Shown here: in pieces, positions 46,900-57,307 of the stretch
Layout: each line of letters opens with the position of its first letter
Numbering within the stretch: the stretch's first letter is position 1
Source of the DNA: Entonaema liquescens
Lineage: Eukaryota > Ascomycota > Sordariomycetes > Xylariales > Xylariaceae
NCBI GenBank assembly: GCA_902805475.1
Contig: CADCSX010000007.1
Coordinates: forward strand, 2,542,001 to 2,606,000
DNA length: 64,000 nucleotides
Reading direction: 5' to 3'
Translations under genes and position numbers: made by a program
Notes under the pieces: generated by a model
What the model was told of the DNA's origin: nothing
The model's database searches: none
Seen by the model: only the letters and a program-made list of their open reading frames with translations

Positions 46900-49177
46900 A
46901 TGGAAGAACAAGATTTTAGACGGGCATACCGGCCTATATCAACATTATCCACAGCTAGTGTCTGGACTGAGAGAACTCTGGCTGTGATGGGACTAAATAT
47001 AGGTTAGTGATACTATGTCGCCTACGACATCTAATACTATGGTCGGCAATCACTTACTGAAGAACAGCTAACATTTAGAATAGGGCACTCGCCCAGAATT
47101 ATTGCCACAGATAGAAGAGAGGACAACACGGAAAGCATCCCCCTGCGATCTCAGGATTGCCCAGTATCTTTACATGAGGGTCCACCAGACACAGCAGAAG
47201 AGATAGGAGACGCGCAAAATCCAGATAGAGGCAATAAAACTAAGAGCTACTTGGAAATAGATGCACCGTCGGGGCCCCTAGTTTCAGAGGCTGGAAATAT
47301 CAGCCTTCTGAAGGTTTGGTGGCTTGAAAGAGTCTCATTCCTTCTAGTGCTTGCAATGGTTGCCGCACTGATTGGAACAGTTCGTCCTTACCAAGGCCTA
47401 CCTCTACCACGGTGGCCTTACACACTTTCTATCAATACTATCGTATCATTTTACTCTGAGGTTATGAGAGCAGCAATGATTTTAGTGCTTGGAGAATGTG
47501 AGTCGCTAGCTCTCACTCGCTACCAAATAACTAATGCTTTTCAACTACCTAGGTATCAGTCAACTAAAATGGAGTTGGTTTGCCCATCCGCATCCTTTAG
47601 ATCATATCGAGCATTATGACAATGCCTCTCGCGGACCATGGGTGTCTTTTATTTTGCTGTGGACAATACGTTTAGGGTAGGTAGGGCCTCAATTATTACC
47701 ATAGTATTCTAATAGAGATGGTACCGTAAGGGCCATACTACCGTCGATAGGGGGAATCATGATGATACTAACACTTTTACTAGTCCCGTTCACGTATGTT
47801 GAGTCGATCATAAATCTTAGTCTCTTACAAGCTAACGAACTATATAGACAACAAATCGTTCAGTTTTATTCGTGTACAGTATCAGATACGACACTCCATG
47901 CATCCATTCCCAAGACAAACTTCGGATCTGCTGGCACTTCGTTACACAATGGCGCAAATTCTAATGCCATTAACCCTCGTGTACAAGCTGTAATGAATAG
48001 CGGGGTCTACGACAGTGAGCCTAAACAAGTATCAGTCACTTGCCCAACCGGGATGTGCACTTTTGAAGATGTATACCATTCGATGGGGTGGTGTAGCCAC
48101 TGCGAAGACGTCTCTAGTCAACTGAAGTTCCACCAATCGAATAACGGGTCAGATGCCAGTTTTACCCTGCCTTCATCTAACCTATCTGCAGTGACGGGCT
48201 TCAGGACGTTTGTAATGGGACAGAGATTTCCAGGCGACCCAATACAAGCTATATTAGGATGGAGTCAAAACGCCACAGTGAGCGACCGTTTGTCAGACAC
48301 GCCGTGGGGCAGACAAGGTCATGGAGCCGCAGAATGTAGCGTAAATCCTTGCATCAGAAGTTACAATAGTACGGTGGAGAGCGGCAACCTTACAGAGAAT
48401 CTCATATCCATATCACAGACTTGGAACATAGATGAGTATTGGTTTAACTCTATCGACATTTCATGTCTGAATGCGAATGAGAGACAGATGCTATTTAATG
48501 CTGGATATAACTTCGATCCGGAGAAGACAGCGTGGCTTGCTTACAATCTGTCTAATCTTGCCGAAGATGCCTTTAACCCAACAGTCCTCAACACCACAAG
48601 AACGACAATACGTCCAGAGTGTATATATCAGACGCACCAGGGCTAGGTGAGCAGTCTATCCGCGTATCTTGGAACCATGTTCAGTGGCGAGGTTGGCTTT
48701 GGACCAGGTGCGCTTGCTGGACTAACCATTCTTCAGACCATATTCCAGGAGGGCAACGTCACTTTTTCTACTATCGACGACACATTTCATCGGCTCGCTC
48801 AAGCGCTAACTATATGGGGACGTGAACAGGGTGGCAATAAGACGGGACAGGTTATGAGGACCGACACGTGCGTCAACGCCCGATGGGGATGGCTGGCATA
48901 TCCGCTGTCGCTCTTAGTCGGGACAATGGTCTTATTTGTGTGGACAATTGATAGAACAAGGAGATGCGATGGCAGCGCGCAAGACTACAAATCATCGCCC
49001 CTAGCATTACTATTCCACCGGCTTGGAGATGTGGGTAGTGAGGGGCCAACTTCTAGTATCAAGACTAGACGCGAGCTTCAAAACACAGCCAAGAAGATGG
49101 ATGTAGTGTTTCGCCAAGGCTCCAACAGAATCTGGCGCTTTGTTGAGGTAGAGCAAAACACGCAGGGTAAACCATAA
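46900..49177 (+). CDS. DUF3176 membrane protein interrupted by an in-frame TAG
   Basis: DUF3176 (PF11374) ascomycete membrane protein. The exons are 46900-47002, 47084-47497, 47553-47676 and 47716-49177, about 700 codons. The N-terminal cytosolic part precedes WWLERVSFLLVLAMVAALIG (first helix) and LPRWPYTLSINTIVSFYSEV. Then come the family-typical GECISQLKWSWF and DNASRGPWVSF, restored by splicing, and a helix around IGGIMMILTLLLVPF. A large ectodomain with paired cysteines follows. The last helix is WGWLAYPLSLLVGTMVLFVW. The third intron is only 39 nt and is the least certain. Codon TAG at 48644-48646 interrupts the ectodomain, after PECIYQTHQG and before SSLSAYLGTMFSG, in the same frame as both flanks. 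Family proteins run through this point. CAG to TAG is the change RIP makes, and a RIP-degraded element starts 225 bp after the gene. It is likely inactivated, or a read error. Confidence 0.78.
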
Positions 49178-49401
49178 CCAGACAATAGGACTAGACACTC
49201 CAGCATTTCTCTAGCTATGGAAGCCTATGTGAGAAGTGAAAGTACTTCTTAATCGCGGATACGATAATCCATGGGGAACTTAGTACCTATATGGGATGGA
49301 TCTCGAAAGCCTTTTAAGAGATACAAAGGCGGGAAAAGACTACGTGCAGTAGGTAAATACTTCGTAAATTACCATTTCGACGTCTATCTAATATGCGATT
49401 A

Positions 49402-49468
49402 AGGTAGATCACCTATCTGCGAGCCTACCCCTGAACGAGCCACGATTTCCTATACAAAATCGCTAAAA
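49402..49468 (+). repeat. Left terminal inverted repeat of the mariner-like element
   Basis: 67 bp starting AGGTAGATCACC and ending AAAATCGCTAAAA. 61 of 67 positions match the right end. Confidence 0.9.
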
Positions 49469-50121
49469 TACTATATTTCTATTTAATTTTAAAAACCCAT
49501 CAACGTAATAATATAAATTTAAAATAATTAATATTTTTTAATATTTTATAATATTTAATAAAATATTTAAAAAAATTTATTAAATATTTAATAAAATATA
49601 TATTTTTAAATATTTTATTAACATATAACATTTTTACATACAAATTATTAACAAATTTATTAAAAATTAATATCTTTAATAACTTTTCGAATATTTATTA
49701 TATAAAAATATAAAAAATAGTTTAAAATAAAAAAAAATCTAAATTAATTAAAACAATTAAAATATTATATAATATAATTTTCTTTATTTATTTATATAAT
49801 ATTTTATTATATTAATATTTTAATTTAATTAAAATAATTATATTACGTAATAATATTAATTTATATTAAAAAAAAAAAATTTAAATAATTGAAATTTATT
49901 TTTCTTATTTTAATTAAAATTTTAATTAATTAATTATTTAATTTTGAAATTTATATAAAATATTAAATTATTTTAAAAAAAATTTAAATATTTTATATTT
50001 TTTTAACTATTAATAAATTAATTCTTTTTAAAATATATGTAATTATAATTTTAAAATATAATTTTAAATTAACTTTCCGATTTTTAATACCTATTTTATT
50101 TAATTAATTATAAATATATTG

Positions 50122-50188
50122 TTTTAGCGATTTTGTATAGGAAATCGTAGCTTGTTCAGGGGTAGGCTCGTAGATGGGTGATCTATTT
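50122..50188 (-). repeat. Right terminal inverted repeat of the mariner-like element
   Basis: Reads AAATAGATCACC inward on the minus strand. All six differences from the left end are transitions. Confidence 0.9.
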
Positions 50189-50645
50189 TAGTACGAAAAC
50201 TGCTAAGGTATATTTCATAACGATACGTATTATTGTAACTTACCTAGTAAGTGGTACGCGGCCACTGAAGAGCATTCCGTGAAGTTCTTTGTTCGGCTAC
50301 CCACTCGCGGCACGGCTGATGAATCATAACCACAGCATCTTTCTAGCTTCTAGACTCGAGTCCGAGACATATGAGTCCGGATTAAATCGTGTTAATAGCA
50401 GTATAGAAGAATTTTCATATAGATACTTAAATTATACGGCATCTACAGCATCTTTTTGAAAATTGATTCCTGAAACTCAGGGGAATATATTGAATAACTT
50501 CAAGATTTCACATAAAGAGATGCAGTTATATGGAAAGACACTCATTATTGTCAGTAAGTCACCCTAATTGCCGTCTTCTAATTTGATTATGCTTATACTA
50601 TTACTAGTTCCCTTACGTCTTCCTATCTTCGAGCTCTCCGTAAAG

Positions 50646-50990
50646 ATGCGGCTCTACCAATTCCTCATGTGTCTCTCGGGCCTTGGCCTACTATACCTAA
50701 CGGGTGCCGTCCTCTTAAAAGCCCCACCGCAAGCCAATATGTACAAACGGTACTACGCGGAGATGACTGTAGGGGACGCGGAATGGGTATTATGCATGAA
50801 GATATGCCAGATACAGAAGAACTCCAAGTTCGACGACGGGGAAAAGTATGATGCTTGCGTGGGACAGTGCAAGAGTACTATTGGCAAGGATTGGGAGATT
50901 GCAGACAGGAAATATGGTATCTTACGAGGATATGAAAGGAGTTTTCCGTCCCGCGATGAGGTCGATCAGGCTTTGGTGAAAGACAAGTAA
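50646..50990 (+). CDS. Small Cys-containing secreted or membrane protein, effector-like candidate
   Basis: About 114 residues from the ATG at 50646; an earlier in-frame ATG at 50589 would add 19 hydrophobic residues. The N-terminus (MRLYQFLMCLSGLGLLYLTGAVLL) is a signal peptide or membrane anchor. The mature part is charged, with two CxxxC pairs (CMKIC and CVGQC) about 20 residues apart, resembling a helical-hairpin CX3C-CX3C arrangement, then a Lys/Asp-rich tail. I recognise no family. The gene stands alone about 460 bp from the RIP-degraded element. Small size, signal and cysteines fit an effector, but CX3C pairs also occur in intermembrane-space mitochondrial proteins. The start and the reality of the gene are moderately supported. 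Confidence 0.5.
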   Translation: MRLYQFLMCLSGLGLLYLTGAVLLKAPPQANMYKRYYAEMTVGDAEWVLCMKICQIQKNSKFDDGEKYDACVGQCKSTIGKDWEIADRKYGILRGYERSFPSRDEVDQALVKDK

Positions 50991-52137
50991 ACAAAGCCGT
51001 GACGTTGTGGTTCTCGAAGACATCGCGACGACCACTAGACTAGTATTTCCCATCAATCTAGCATACTAAGGCTTCAAGTGGCAAGCCATCATAGCTTACC
51101 GAATAGGGGCTTCTTTTTATCACAGGAAGGATTGTAGACTTACCTGAATTAAGACGAGATTACCTACTTGGGCAACTTACCTACCTCCCGGTTTATCTAT
51201 GCCGTAGAGACATTCGCACCAATACACAAACATAAACAATGTGGAATTGACGGAGCTAAATACATAAACTCTTTGGTATATCCATCATGAAGTATCAACC
51301 TGACTTCCCTATAATGCCCCCGATACTCCCGGATCTATCAGTCGCTGTATTTCCAAAAACCAGCATCATTCGCTCACCAATTCCATGCAATCCCCGAAAA
51401 ACGCCGTGCCCGAACACATAAATGCGTCGCAAACTCGTAGATGATTCTAGATAATTAAATCTAGAAGTATTCCCCTTCAAAGGGGACATGCGATGACCAT
51501 CCCCGTCCATCCATAAATGCATCCATACCGAAAAAATGAGTTTGGCACTGTTTCATCGCTAATGACTGAACGATTCTCATAAAAGAGATCCCCCCTTTCC
51601 TCTATAAAGAACGTTGGACATATCTCCATGCCCGGGTATATATATGTTGACGCCGTATGAAAAAAAAAGTCATGATTTGAATTTGATGTTTATGTGAGTT
51701 GATATAATGTCATAGTGGTAGGTGTATGTGAAAAGGTGGGTACCCTATAATTCAGCTGCCCGAAGGAAGTCCGAAGATGTTGTGATGAAGGTCTTGTTCA
51801 TTCTAAGCAGTATATACTACGGCTGGGATGAAGATAATGAACTGAGCGGTTATGTTTATTCGTGTGAGGTTTTGAGGTCGGCAGGTAATCAAGTAATCTC
51901 AGATAATAACCAGGATAAGACGGCTCCGCACCCGCCTGGTTACAACCGTAATTCCATAATAATTCAAGGCGAACTTATGGCTAGATTGCGGTGTTAGGAA
52001 TTATCTCGGAGTTTTGTGATCCCACGATGTTCGCAAGGATGTGGCGTTTTGTGTCTTGAGGCACATCTCACTCATGGGCAGCGTAGCTGTGGTCAACTTC
52101 TTCCCCATCTTCGGCGTTGACAATGGTAGCGAGTCTC
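50991..52137. other. Intergenic; no gene seen
   Basis: 1.1 kb. Open frames at 51295-51522 (minus) and 51722-51997 (GTG start) lack signatures and are rejected. A short A-run lies at about 51660. Confidence 0.5.
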
Positions 52138-52434
52138 CTAGACATGACTGTTCCTCCTCTCTTGCCTCTGCTCTCGCATCATTAGAATGATGCCGGCACC
52201 AATGAAGAGCACGGCGAGGACAATAACAGCGGGAATTAGAGCAGCGGCATAGGTTCTTTGTAACTCAGGTGAGACGCCGTTCCAAGCTTTTGCCCATTCA
52301 GGAAGGGGAATCGTCCCGCCTTGCACCAACCATGCGATGACAAAGATAGCGAATAGAGCAAGGGCAAATGTTACCTGGAGAAAGCCGAGGAGTGAATGTC
52401 GAAGGGATGAAGGTTGGCCTCCTATATTGGCCAT
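52138..52434 (-). CDS. Small two-helix membrane protein of unknown function
   Basis: 98 residues, no intron. The start is the first in-frame ATG (52434); the open frame extends upstream only to a TTG. A polar N-terminus (MANIGGQPSSLRHSLLGF) leads to helix 1 (LQVTFALALFAIFVIAWLV). A loop with PLPEWAKAWNGVSPELQRTY follows, then helix 2 (AALIPAVIVLAVLFIGAGIILMM) and a strongly basic tail (REQRQERRNS). By the positive-inside rule the C-terminus should face the cytosol or matrix. The helices, loop and clean ATG context argue for a real gene. I cannot name the family. A 9-bp tandem repeat lies about 300 bp upstream. Confidence 0.65.
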   Translation of the reverse strand: MANIGGQPSSLRHSLLGFLQVTFALALFAIFVIAWLVQGGTIPLPEWAKAWNGVSPELQRTYAAALIPAVIVLAVLFIGAGIILMMREQRQERRNSHV

Positions 52435-53676
52435 GTTCGTCTTTTCCTGACCTTGGTGTAGGTCTCTGTCACATACTTTTGGTCTCAAAGCGAGAAAAGA
52501 AAGCGAGAGAAACCAAACGAGAGAAATGGTATGTAGGGCTGAGCGGGGGCTTTGAGGACCTTGGATACATATGCATAAGTTTTTGGCCGGAGCCCGAAGG
52601 CTGGCCGAGAAGCTGAGCGGTGGGTAGCTTCGGGTTGTTCGGACACTACGTGTTTGTCTTACTATGTAGGGCGGCTTTGTGATAATGTGATTGGTTGGAT
52701 CAACTTAGTGGTGGTGTAGGACTTTGTACCATTTTCCATATTTTCCATATTTTCCATGTTTTCCATATATAGTACAAAGCAAATGTATCGTAGGATGATA
52801 CGGATCCGGGCTTAGACGCGCAGCCTATTACAATTAAATCGATTTATCCAATGTCTTTTACCTATCAGCTAAGGTATCAATGAAATCAATGAACATTCCG
52901 ATGGGCATCTTGAAGCAACGCGACCGGGATTTTATTGAAATATGCCTTACCATTCTATGTCTTCCTTTTTAAAATCGCATTTCCTTAAGTGAAGTACTTT
53001 GCATGACTTATATAAGTAGAGTTGCATGACACACCGAAAGATTTTAATCTTATAACTAGGTAGATTATAAATAACTACTACTAATAACCATTTCTTTAAG
53101 CAGTGAGTCAAAATTGGTTTAAGAATTCGGGCGGGGATTTGTATCGGTTGCTAATTTCAGCCTCAGCCACCGAAGAAACATAATATATGCTCGTAACACA
53201 TGTAAAACGTATTACAATACAATAATGTAGTTGCCCGATATAATCTAAGGCTGATTATATATAAAGGGAGAATCTGTGTAACTCAGGTATCTCCGAGCAG
53301 TTGTGTGACGGTAAGTCTTGAAGAGAAACTTGGGTTAAGTACTTAGTTATTCGAAGCTACTTATGTACCTAATATACGTCATTATTCGGGTGTTGAGCGA
53401 ATTAAAATGTATGTATTATTATGATGCCAGGTTATGTAATAATATGGAACTTGGTAATCCGTAGATCTACACTAATCCGTATCTAGTGGAGATCCTATTC
53501 GGATCCCTCTCGGCCGGCGGAGAACACAATTTCATAATACAAAATGGATAGTACTTTTGTACCTTAACATCGAATCGATCGGCGTTAAGGAGATCCCCCA
53601 GCACCAGTCTTGTTAAGCTTGAAAAAAAAAAAAAAGAAAAAAAAAAACCATAAAGAGTCTAGAATCAAAGTCCGAA
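52435..53676. other. Intergenic between divergent genes; no gene seen
   Basis: 1.2 kb shared upstream space. Contains the 9-bp repeat, and ends with an A-rich tract (about 53622-53647) directly before the nucleotidase start. Confidence 0.55.
52731..52766. repeat. 9-bp tandem repeat (ATTTTCCAT, 4 copies)
   Basis: Three perfect units plus GTTTTCCAT, upstream of the 98-residue membrane protein gene. The reverse complement ATGGAAAAT could serve as a reiterated factor site. Confidence 0.85.
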
Positions 53677-54928
53677 ATGGATAGTCCGTATTCTAAAGAG
53701 CTACAAGTTGCAATTGCGGCCGTCCAATCAGCTGCTAAGCTCAGTCAGGCCGTCATCTCGGTTGAAGACAAGGGAGTCATCGAAAAGATGACCTTAGTCC
53801 CGTCACAGTAGCCGACTTCGCTATCCAAGCACTATTAACTGCCACTATTCACCATGCTTTTCCTGATGATAAGTTTGTCGGGGAGGAGTCGGCAGCAGAC
53901 TTACGCGCCAATCCTGTTTTGCTAGACCGGGTCTGGGGGTTGCTCCAGAGACTCCAGGATGATCAGGCAAAGTCTCTTTGCCAGTTACCTGAGACCCCTG
54001 ACCAAATGTGTGAGATGATCGATTGGTGCGGGTTTGGCGAGCCTGGAGGCTCACAAGCTAGTCGAGTCTGGGTTTTCGATCCCATTGACGGCACGAAAAC
54101 ATTTGTTCGACGCGAAGCGTACGCGATAAATGTTGCGTTATTACAAGGGAGTAGCCAAGTCCTCAGCGTTGTTGGTTGTCCTACTATTTCTATCGATGCT
54201 GTAGCTCCCATCACAAATACGTCCCTTGATCCGACGGGCCGAGGATGCATTGTATTCGCCGTGAGAGGCCATGGCACCTACATTCGTACGTTGGTAGCGT
54301 CATTATCCGACGAAGTCCATGTCCGCAGGATCGAACCGCACGCTGAAGCCGAATCGTCTCAAGCCCTGCGGCCAGTGTCTTGTTATAACATGCTAGACTC
54401 AGGGGTAGACGACGTCCATCAATTGATTATGGATAAATTAAATATTGAAAACAGAGGGTGCGACTTGCTCGCATGGGTTCTTCGATGGGTAACCCTCGGT
54501 ATTGGACTTGCAAATATGACGGTCTGGGTCTACAAGCAGCGAAGTCGGACAGGGAAAGTGTGGGATCACGCAGGAGCCAGTACGTGACATGCAAAGTTAC
54601 TTTATTCCCCCTATTTTTGAGTTATCCTGGACACCAATGTCTCTCTTCTCAGTCGCTCAAGGTCTTGTCTACCCAGAACCATACTCAGTTCCTGAAAACC
54701 CATGATACAAGAAGCGAGTACTAACCTTAACTATCTAAAGTGCTTCTATTCGAAGAGGTTGGTGGCAAGATTACGGACATCGATGGGAAACCTATTGATC
54801 TTGGTGTGGGAAGAAAAATGAGTGCCAACCATGGCTTTGTCGCTGCACCCAAGGCGCTACACGCTACTGTACTGGATACTGTACAAAAGGTTCTACGCGA
54901 GCAGGGGAAGGGGCATTTACTCGGTTAA
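53677..54928 (+). CDS. MET22: 3'(2'),5'-bisphosphate nucleotidase (Met22/Hal2 type), one-base frame break near 53785
   Basis: Inositol-monophosphatase superfamily enzyme that turns 3'-phosphoadenosine 5'-phosphate into AMP (EC 3.1.3.7). It clears the by-product of sulfate assimilation and is a lithium/sodium-sensitive salt-tolerance target. The exons are 53677-54579 and 54741-54928, with a long 161-nt intron. The metal-binding motifs are GEES (early), WVFDPIDGTKTFV and WDHAGAMLLFEEVGG, the last assembled across the splice. The N-terminal 36 codons (ELQVAIAAVQSAAKLSQAVIS) are in one frame. From SPVTVADFAIQALL on, the protein is in the next. The switch is at AAAA 53783-53786, where family members read KDDLSPVTVADF. 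One more A gives 364 codons including stop. It is a homopolymer sequencing error or a null allele; this is normally a housekeeping gene, which favours error. Confidence 0.88.
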
Positions 54929-55530
54929 GCGAATGGAGAGCATAAACCCTTAGCCGTCCAGTCGATATTCATGAGGCATCCGGAGCAGGTAGATAAGGAC
55001 TAATCAATCCTCGAGGCGCCCAGTAGGAAAGATCCAACGTAGCCTTTTCGAGGTAGTAAGTTCGCTTTTATTTTAAAAAGCCACTCGCATCATACATGAA
55101 GAGCATCGTCCCCTCAGAATCCCAATACAGTGAAGATACTGTACCCTTCTATCCTCGCTTGTTCTATACATCAAGCACTCACACTTTATGACTATATGGG
55201 ATGTTTACTGAAAATGTTCATTCAACTCGTTAACCCAGATACTTAGGTGGCTTTCGAAATCATAATCTCGTATTCTCTAGTTCTAGTTTATTGATTCAAG
55301 AAGTGGATGGCAGATACAGTAAGTTCTATATAGTAGGAAACCCTACCTAGAGCCAGCTTTTGAACCTTTCCATAAAAGTCTTTCCGCGTCAAGGATATTT
55401 AATATTTAACATATTCCCAGTACAATTAGGTTAACCTATAGCAATCCCGAATCTAAGTTAATTTTGAAGAAGTGGACTAACAGATACTTCTTGTAGACTA
55501 GGTAGTACTTAAGATACTGACACTAGCCCC
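54929..55530. other. Intergenic between convergent genes
   Basis: About 600 bp, AT-rich, no coding signal. Confidence 0.55.
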
Positions 55531-57307
55531 TTAGTCGTAAAGATCATCATTAGGCGGTGCATGATATCCTCCCAGAGGAACAGGAGGCTCGACTGGCGGC
55601 AAGGGAATACCTATAGGATGATGATGAGGCTCATCATGACCCTGAAAGACAGGCGGAGCATGAAGCTCTATTTCGGGGGCAGCGCCGAGATCAAATTCCT
55701 CGTCTTCGTCTTCATCGGCAGGCCCGTCAGGGCCATCACCAAATCCATCCGGTGCGGCGAAACCTAGTGGTAGTGGTGCCTCTGGTACCATTTCTATAAG
55801 TTCTATGTGTTCTTGCGGCGCACCATCCGCATCGTATATCATAAGCTGTAGAAATGCTCTAACAGACTCGTCTGTTTCTCGTGGTCTCCCAGCGTAAAAC
55901 GCCTCGTCCCTCCTTTTGAACTCTTCTTCGACTCGCGGAAGCATATGCAGCAGGTTAATCTGCGGGCCAGGCTCGCTTGCCATCCAGTACCCGATAAGGT
56001 TCTTTAAATCCATGTCAATATTAGCATTCAGCTCATATAATAAGGTCGCAGTCGTCAAAATGCCGTTCTGCACCGTTGGGTTTGCAAGAGAATGATTGAG
56101 AAGGTCCCTCGTGTAGTCATTCATGGCTAAAACGAAGAGTACCTGAGAAATGAGGTCAGTACACTGCATCACAGTAGTGGTGGATGTTTGCTTACACGTC
56201 CCATCCGGCGTAGATTTTGCGTCGGGGCATTAGCGGGATGGACCATGATCGCTTGCGAGAAATCGATGAGTTTTAGGGGGGGCATGAGATCATGTTCCGG
56301 GAACCCGCCTATGTTACCGAATACGAAGTTTGTGGGATCTATAGACCCGTGAATCAGGTCTCTCGGAACACCCGCGTCCGGCGGGATAGTTTCCAATCGT
56401 GTTTCAGGGATTTCCCCTCTCATGTCGGCGTCGCGGTCTTCCCGCGATCGAGTCCCGTATGCCATTGCTACACACGATCTCACCACTTCGAGGGTTAGCA
56501 TTCGATCGTTTAAATGTTTAAGAATGGAGAGGAGAGGGGTGGAGGGAAAAGGAAAAAAAAAAGTTTGACATACTGCAGAGGGCTAAAGACCAGAGGACTC
56601 GATTCGGGACGACATGTCGATGATACGCAACTCTATGCAGCATCCTCTCTAGACTGCCATTTTCGAGATACTCTGATATCATGTAAGGGTAATCCTCTAG
56701 TGCCACTAAATTCATTTCCTTAATGAGTCTTCGAGTAGTCATTTTACGATCTTCCGTCCCGCTCCTTAACACCGAGGGAACGTGAGGGTCTCGAATTTGT
56801 TCCCTAGCACGTACTCTGACTTGTCGAAATAGTCGAGTAAGATTTTCAACTGCATTTGGGGCAGGGGCGGGATCTCCTGCGTTTTCGACATCTTCTGGTA
56901 GAGGTGCGTATTCATGGACGACCAGGGGTTGTATGATGTGTTCTGCAGGATGCATGCCCTACTCTGATATTAGCATAGAGAAATTTTCATTAGAAATATT
57001 ATGGAAAACAAACCTGTATCACTTCAATTTCATTCCTTAGACCTTCCTCGGCATCGTCACTGATTGCTCGCTTTATGACGAGTCTACGATACCGAGTCTT
57101 AGTTATCCTACCTTCCTTAACTCCCAAGCGAGCAATTACAGACCTGTTGCTAACACTTTCGAGTCCCTCATATTTCCATTTCGATAGATCGTTATGAAAA
57201 TGACTCTTTAGTTCGTTCATATTCCTATGATACTCGGTAATTGAAAAGATATGATGCCTCATCCCTGGTGGGAGAGCAGGGACGTTTGCGTATATCGGTT
57301 CGGCCAT
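55531..57307 (-). CDS. Protein kinase-like protein, predicted pseudokinase
   Basis: Predicted 526 residues in four exons: 57307-57014, 56958-56574, 56485-56196, 56142-55531; all joins keep frame. The kinase-like part (about 80-330) has the VAIK-like strand LVIKRAI, a likely helix-C Glu in LRNEIEVIQ, and the hinge-like YPYMISEYLENGSLERML. The loop LIHGSIDPTNFVFG stands where HRDLKPxN belongs, and KLIDFSQA replaces the DFG region. Aligned this way the catalytic Asp is Ser and the Lys two residues on is Asp, while the loop Asn and the DFG Asp remain. A helical region follows. The last about 80 residues are acidic, then Pro/His-rich (EPHHHPIGIPLPPVEPPVPLGG). It is probably a scaffold or regulator without phosphotransfer. 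The fungal family is not one I can name. Confidence 0.8.

Larger units (their letters stand above)
49402..50188. mobile_element. RIP-degraded non-autonomous Tc1/mariner-like element (TA target site)
   Basis: A 787-bp element bounded by TA on both sides (49400-49401, 50189-50190). Its 67-bp terminal inverted repeats differ at only six positions, all transitions, and weaker similarity continues for another 20 bp. The interior (about 49480-50120) is almost wholly A and T with no open frame. The TA duplication with inverted repeats fits the Tc1/mariner (pogo/Fot-like) superfamily; size and lack of a transposase make it MITE-like. It lies between the broken DUF3176 gene and a small secreted-protein candidate. 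Confidence 0.87.

Noticed and set aside
48611..48655. 28-36-nt introns as an explanation for the TAG in the DUF3176 gene
   Set aside because: Only a 36-nt version keeps frame. It has a weak GTGTAT donor and would remove a Cys-containing segment (ECIYQ) that looks conserved. Kept as a formal alternative.
53622..53647. A-rich tract before the nucleotidase gene as a retroposon poly-A tail
   Set aside because: No target duplication or element body is visible next to it.
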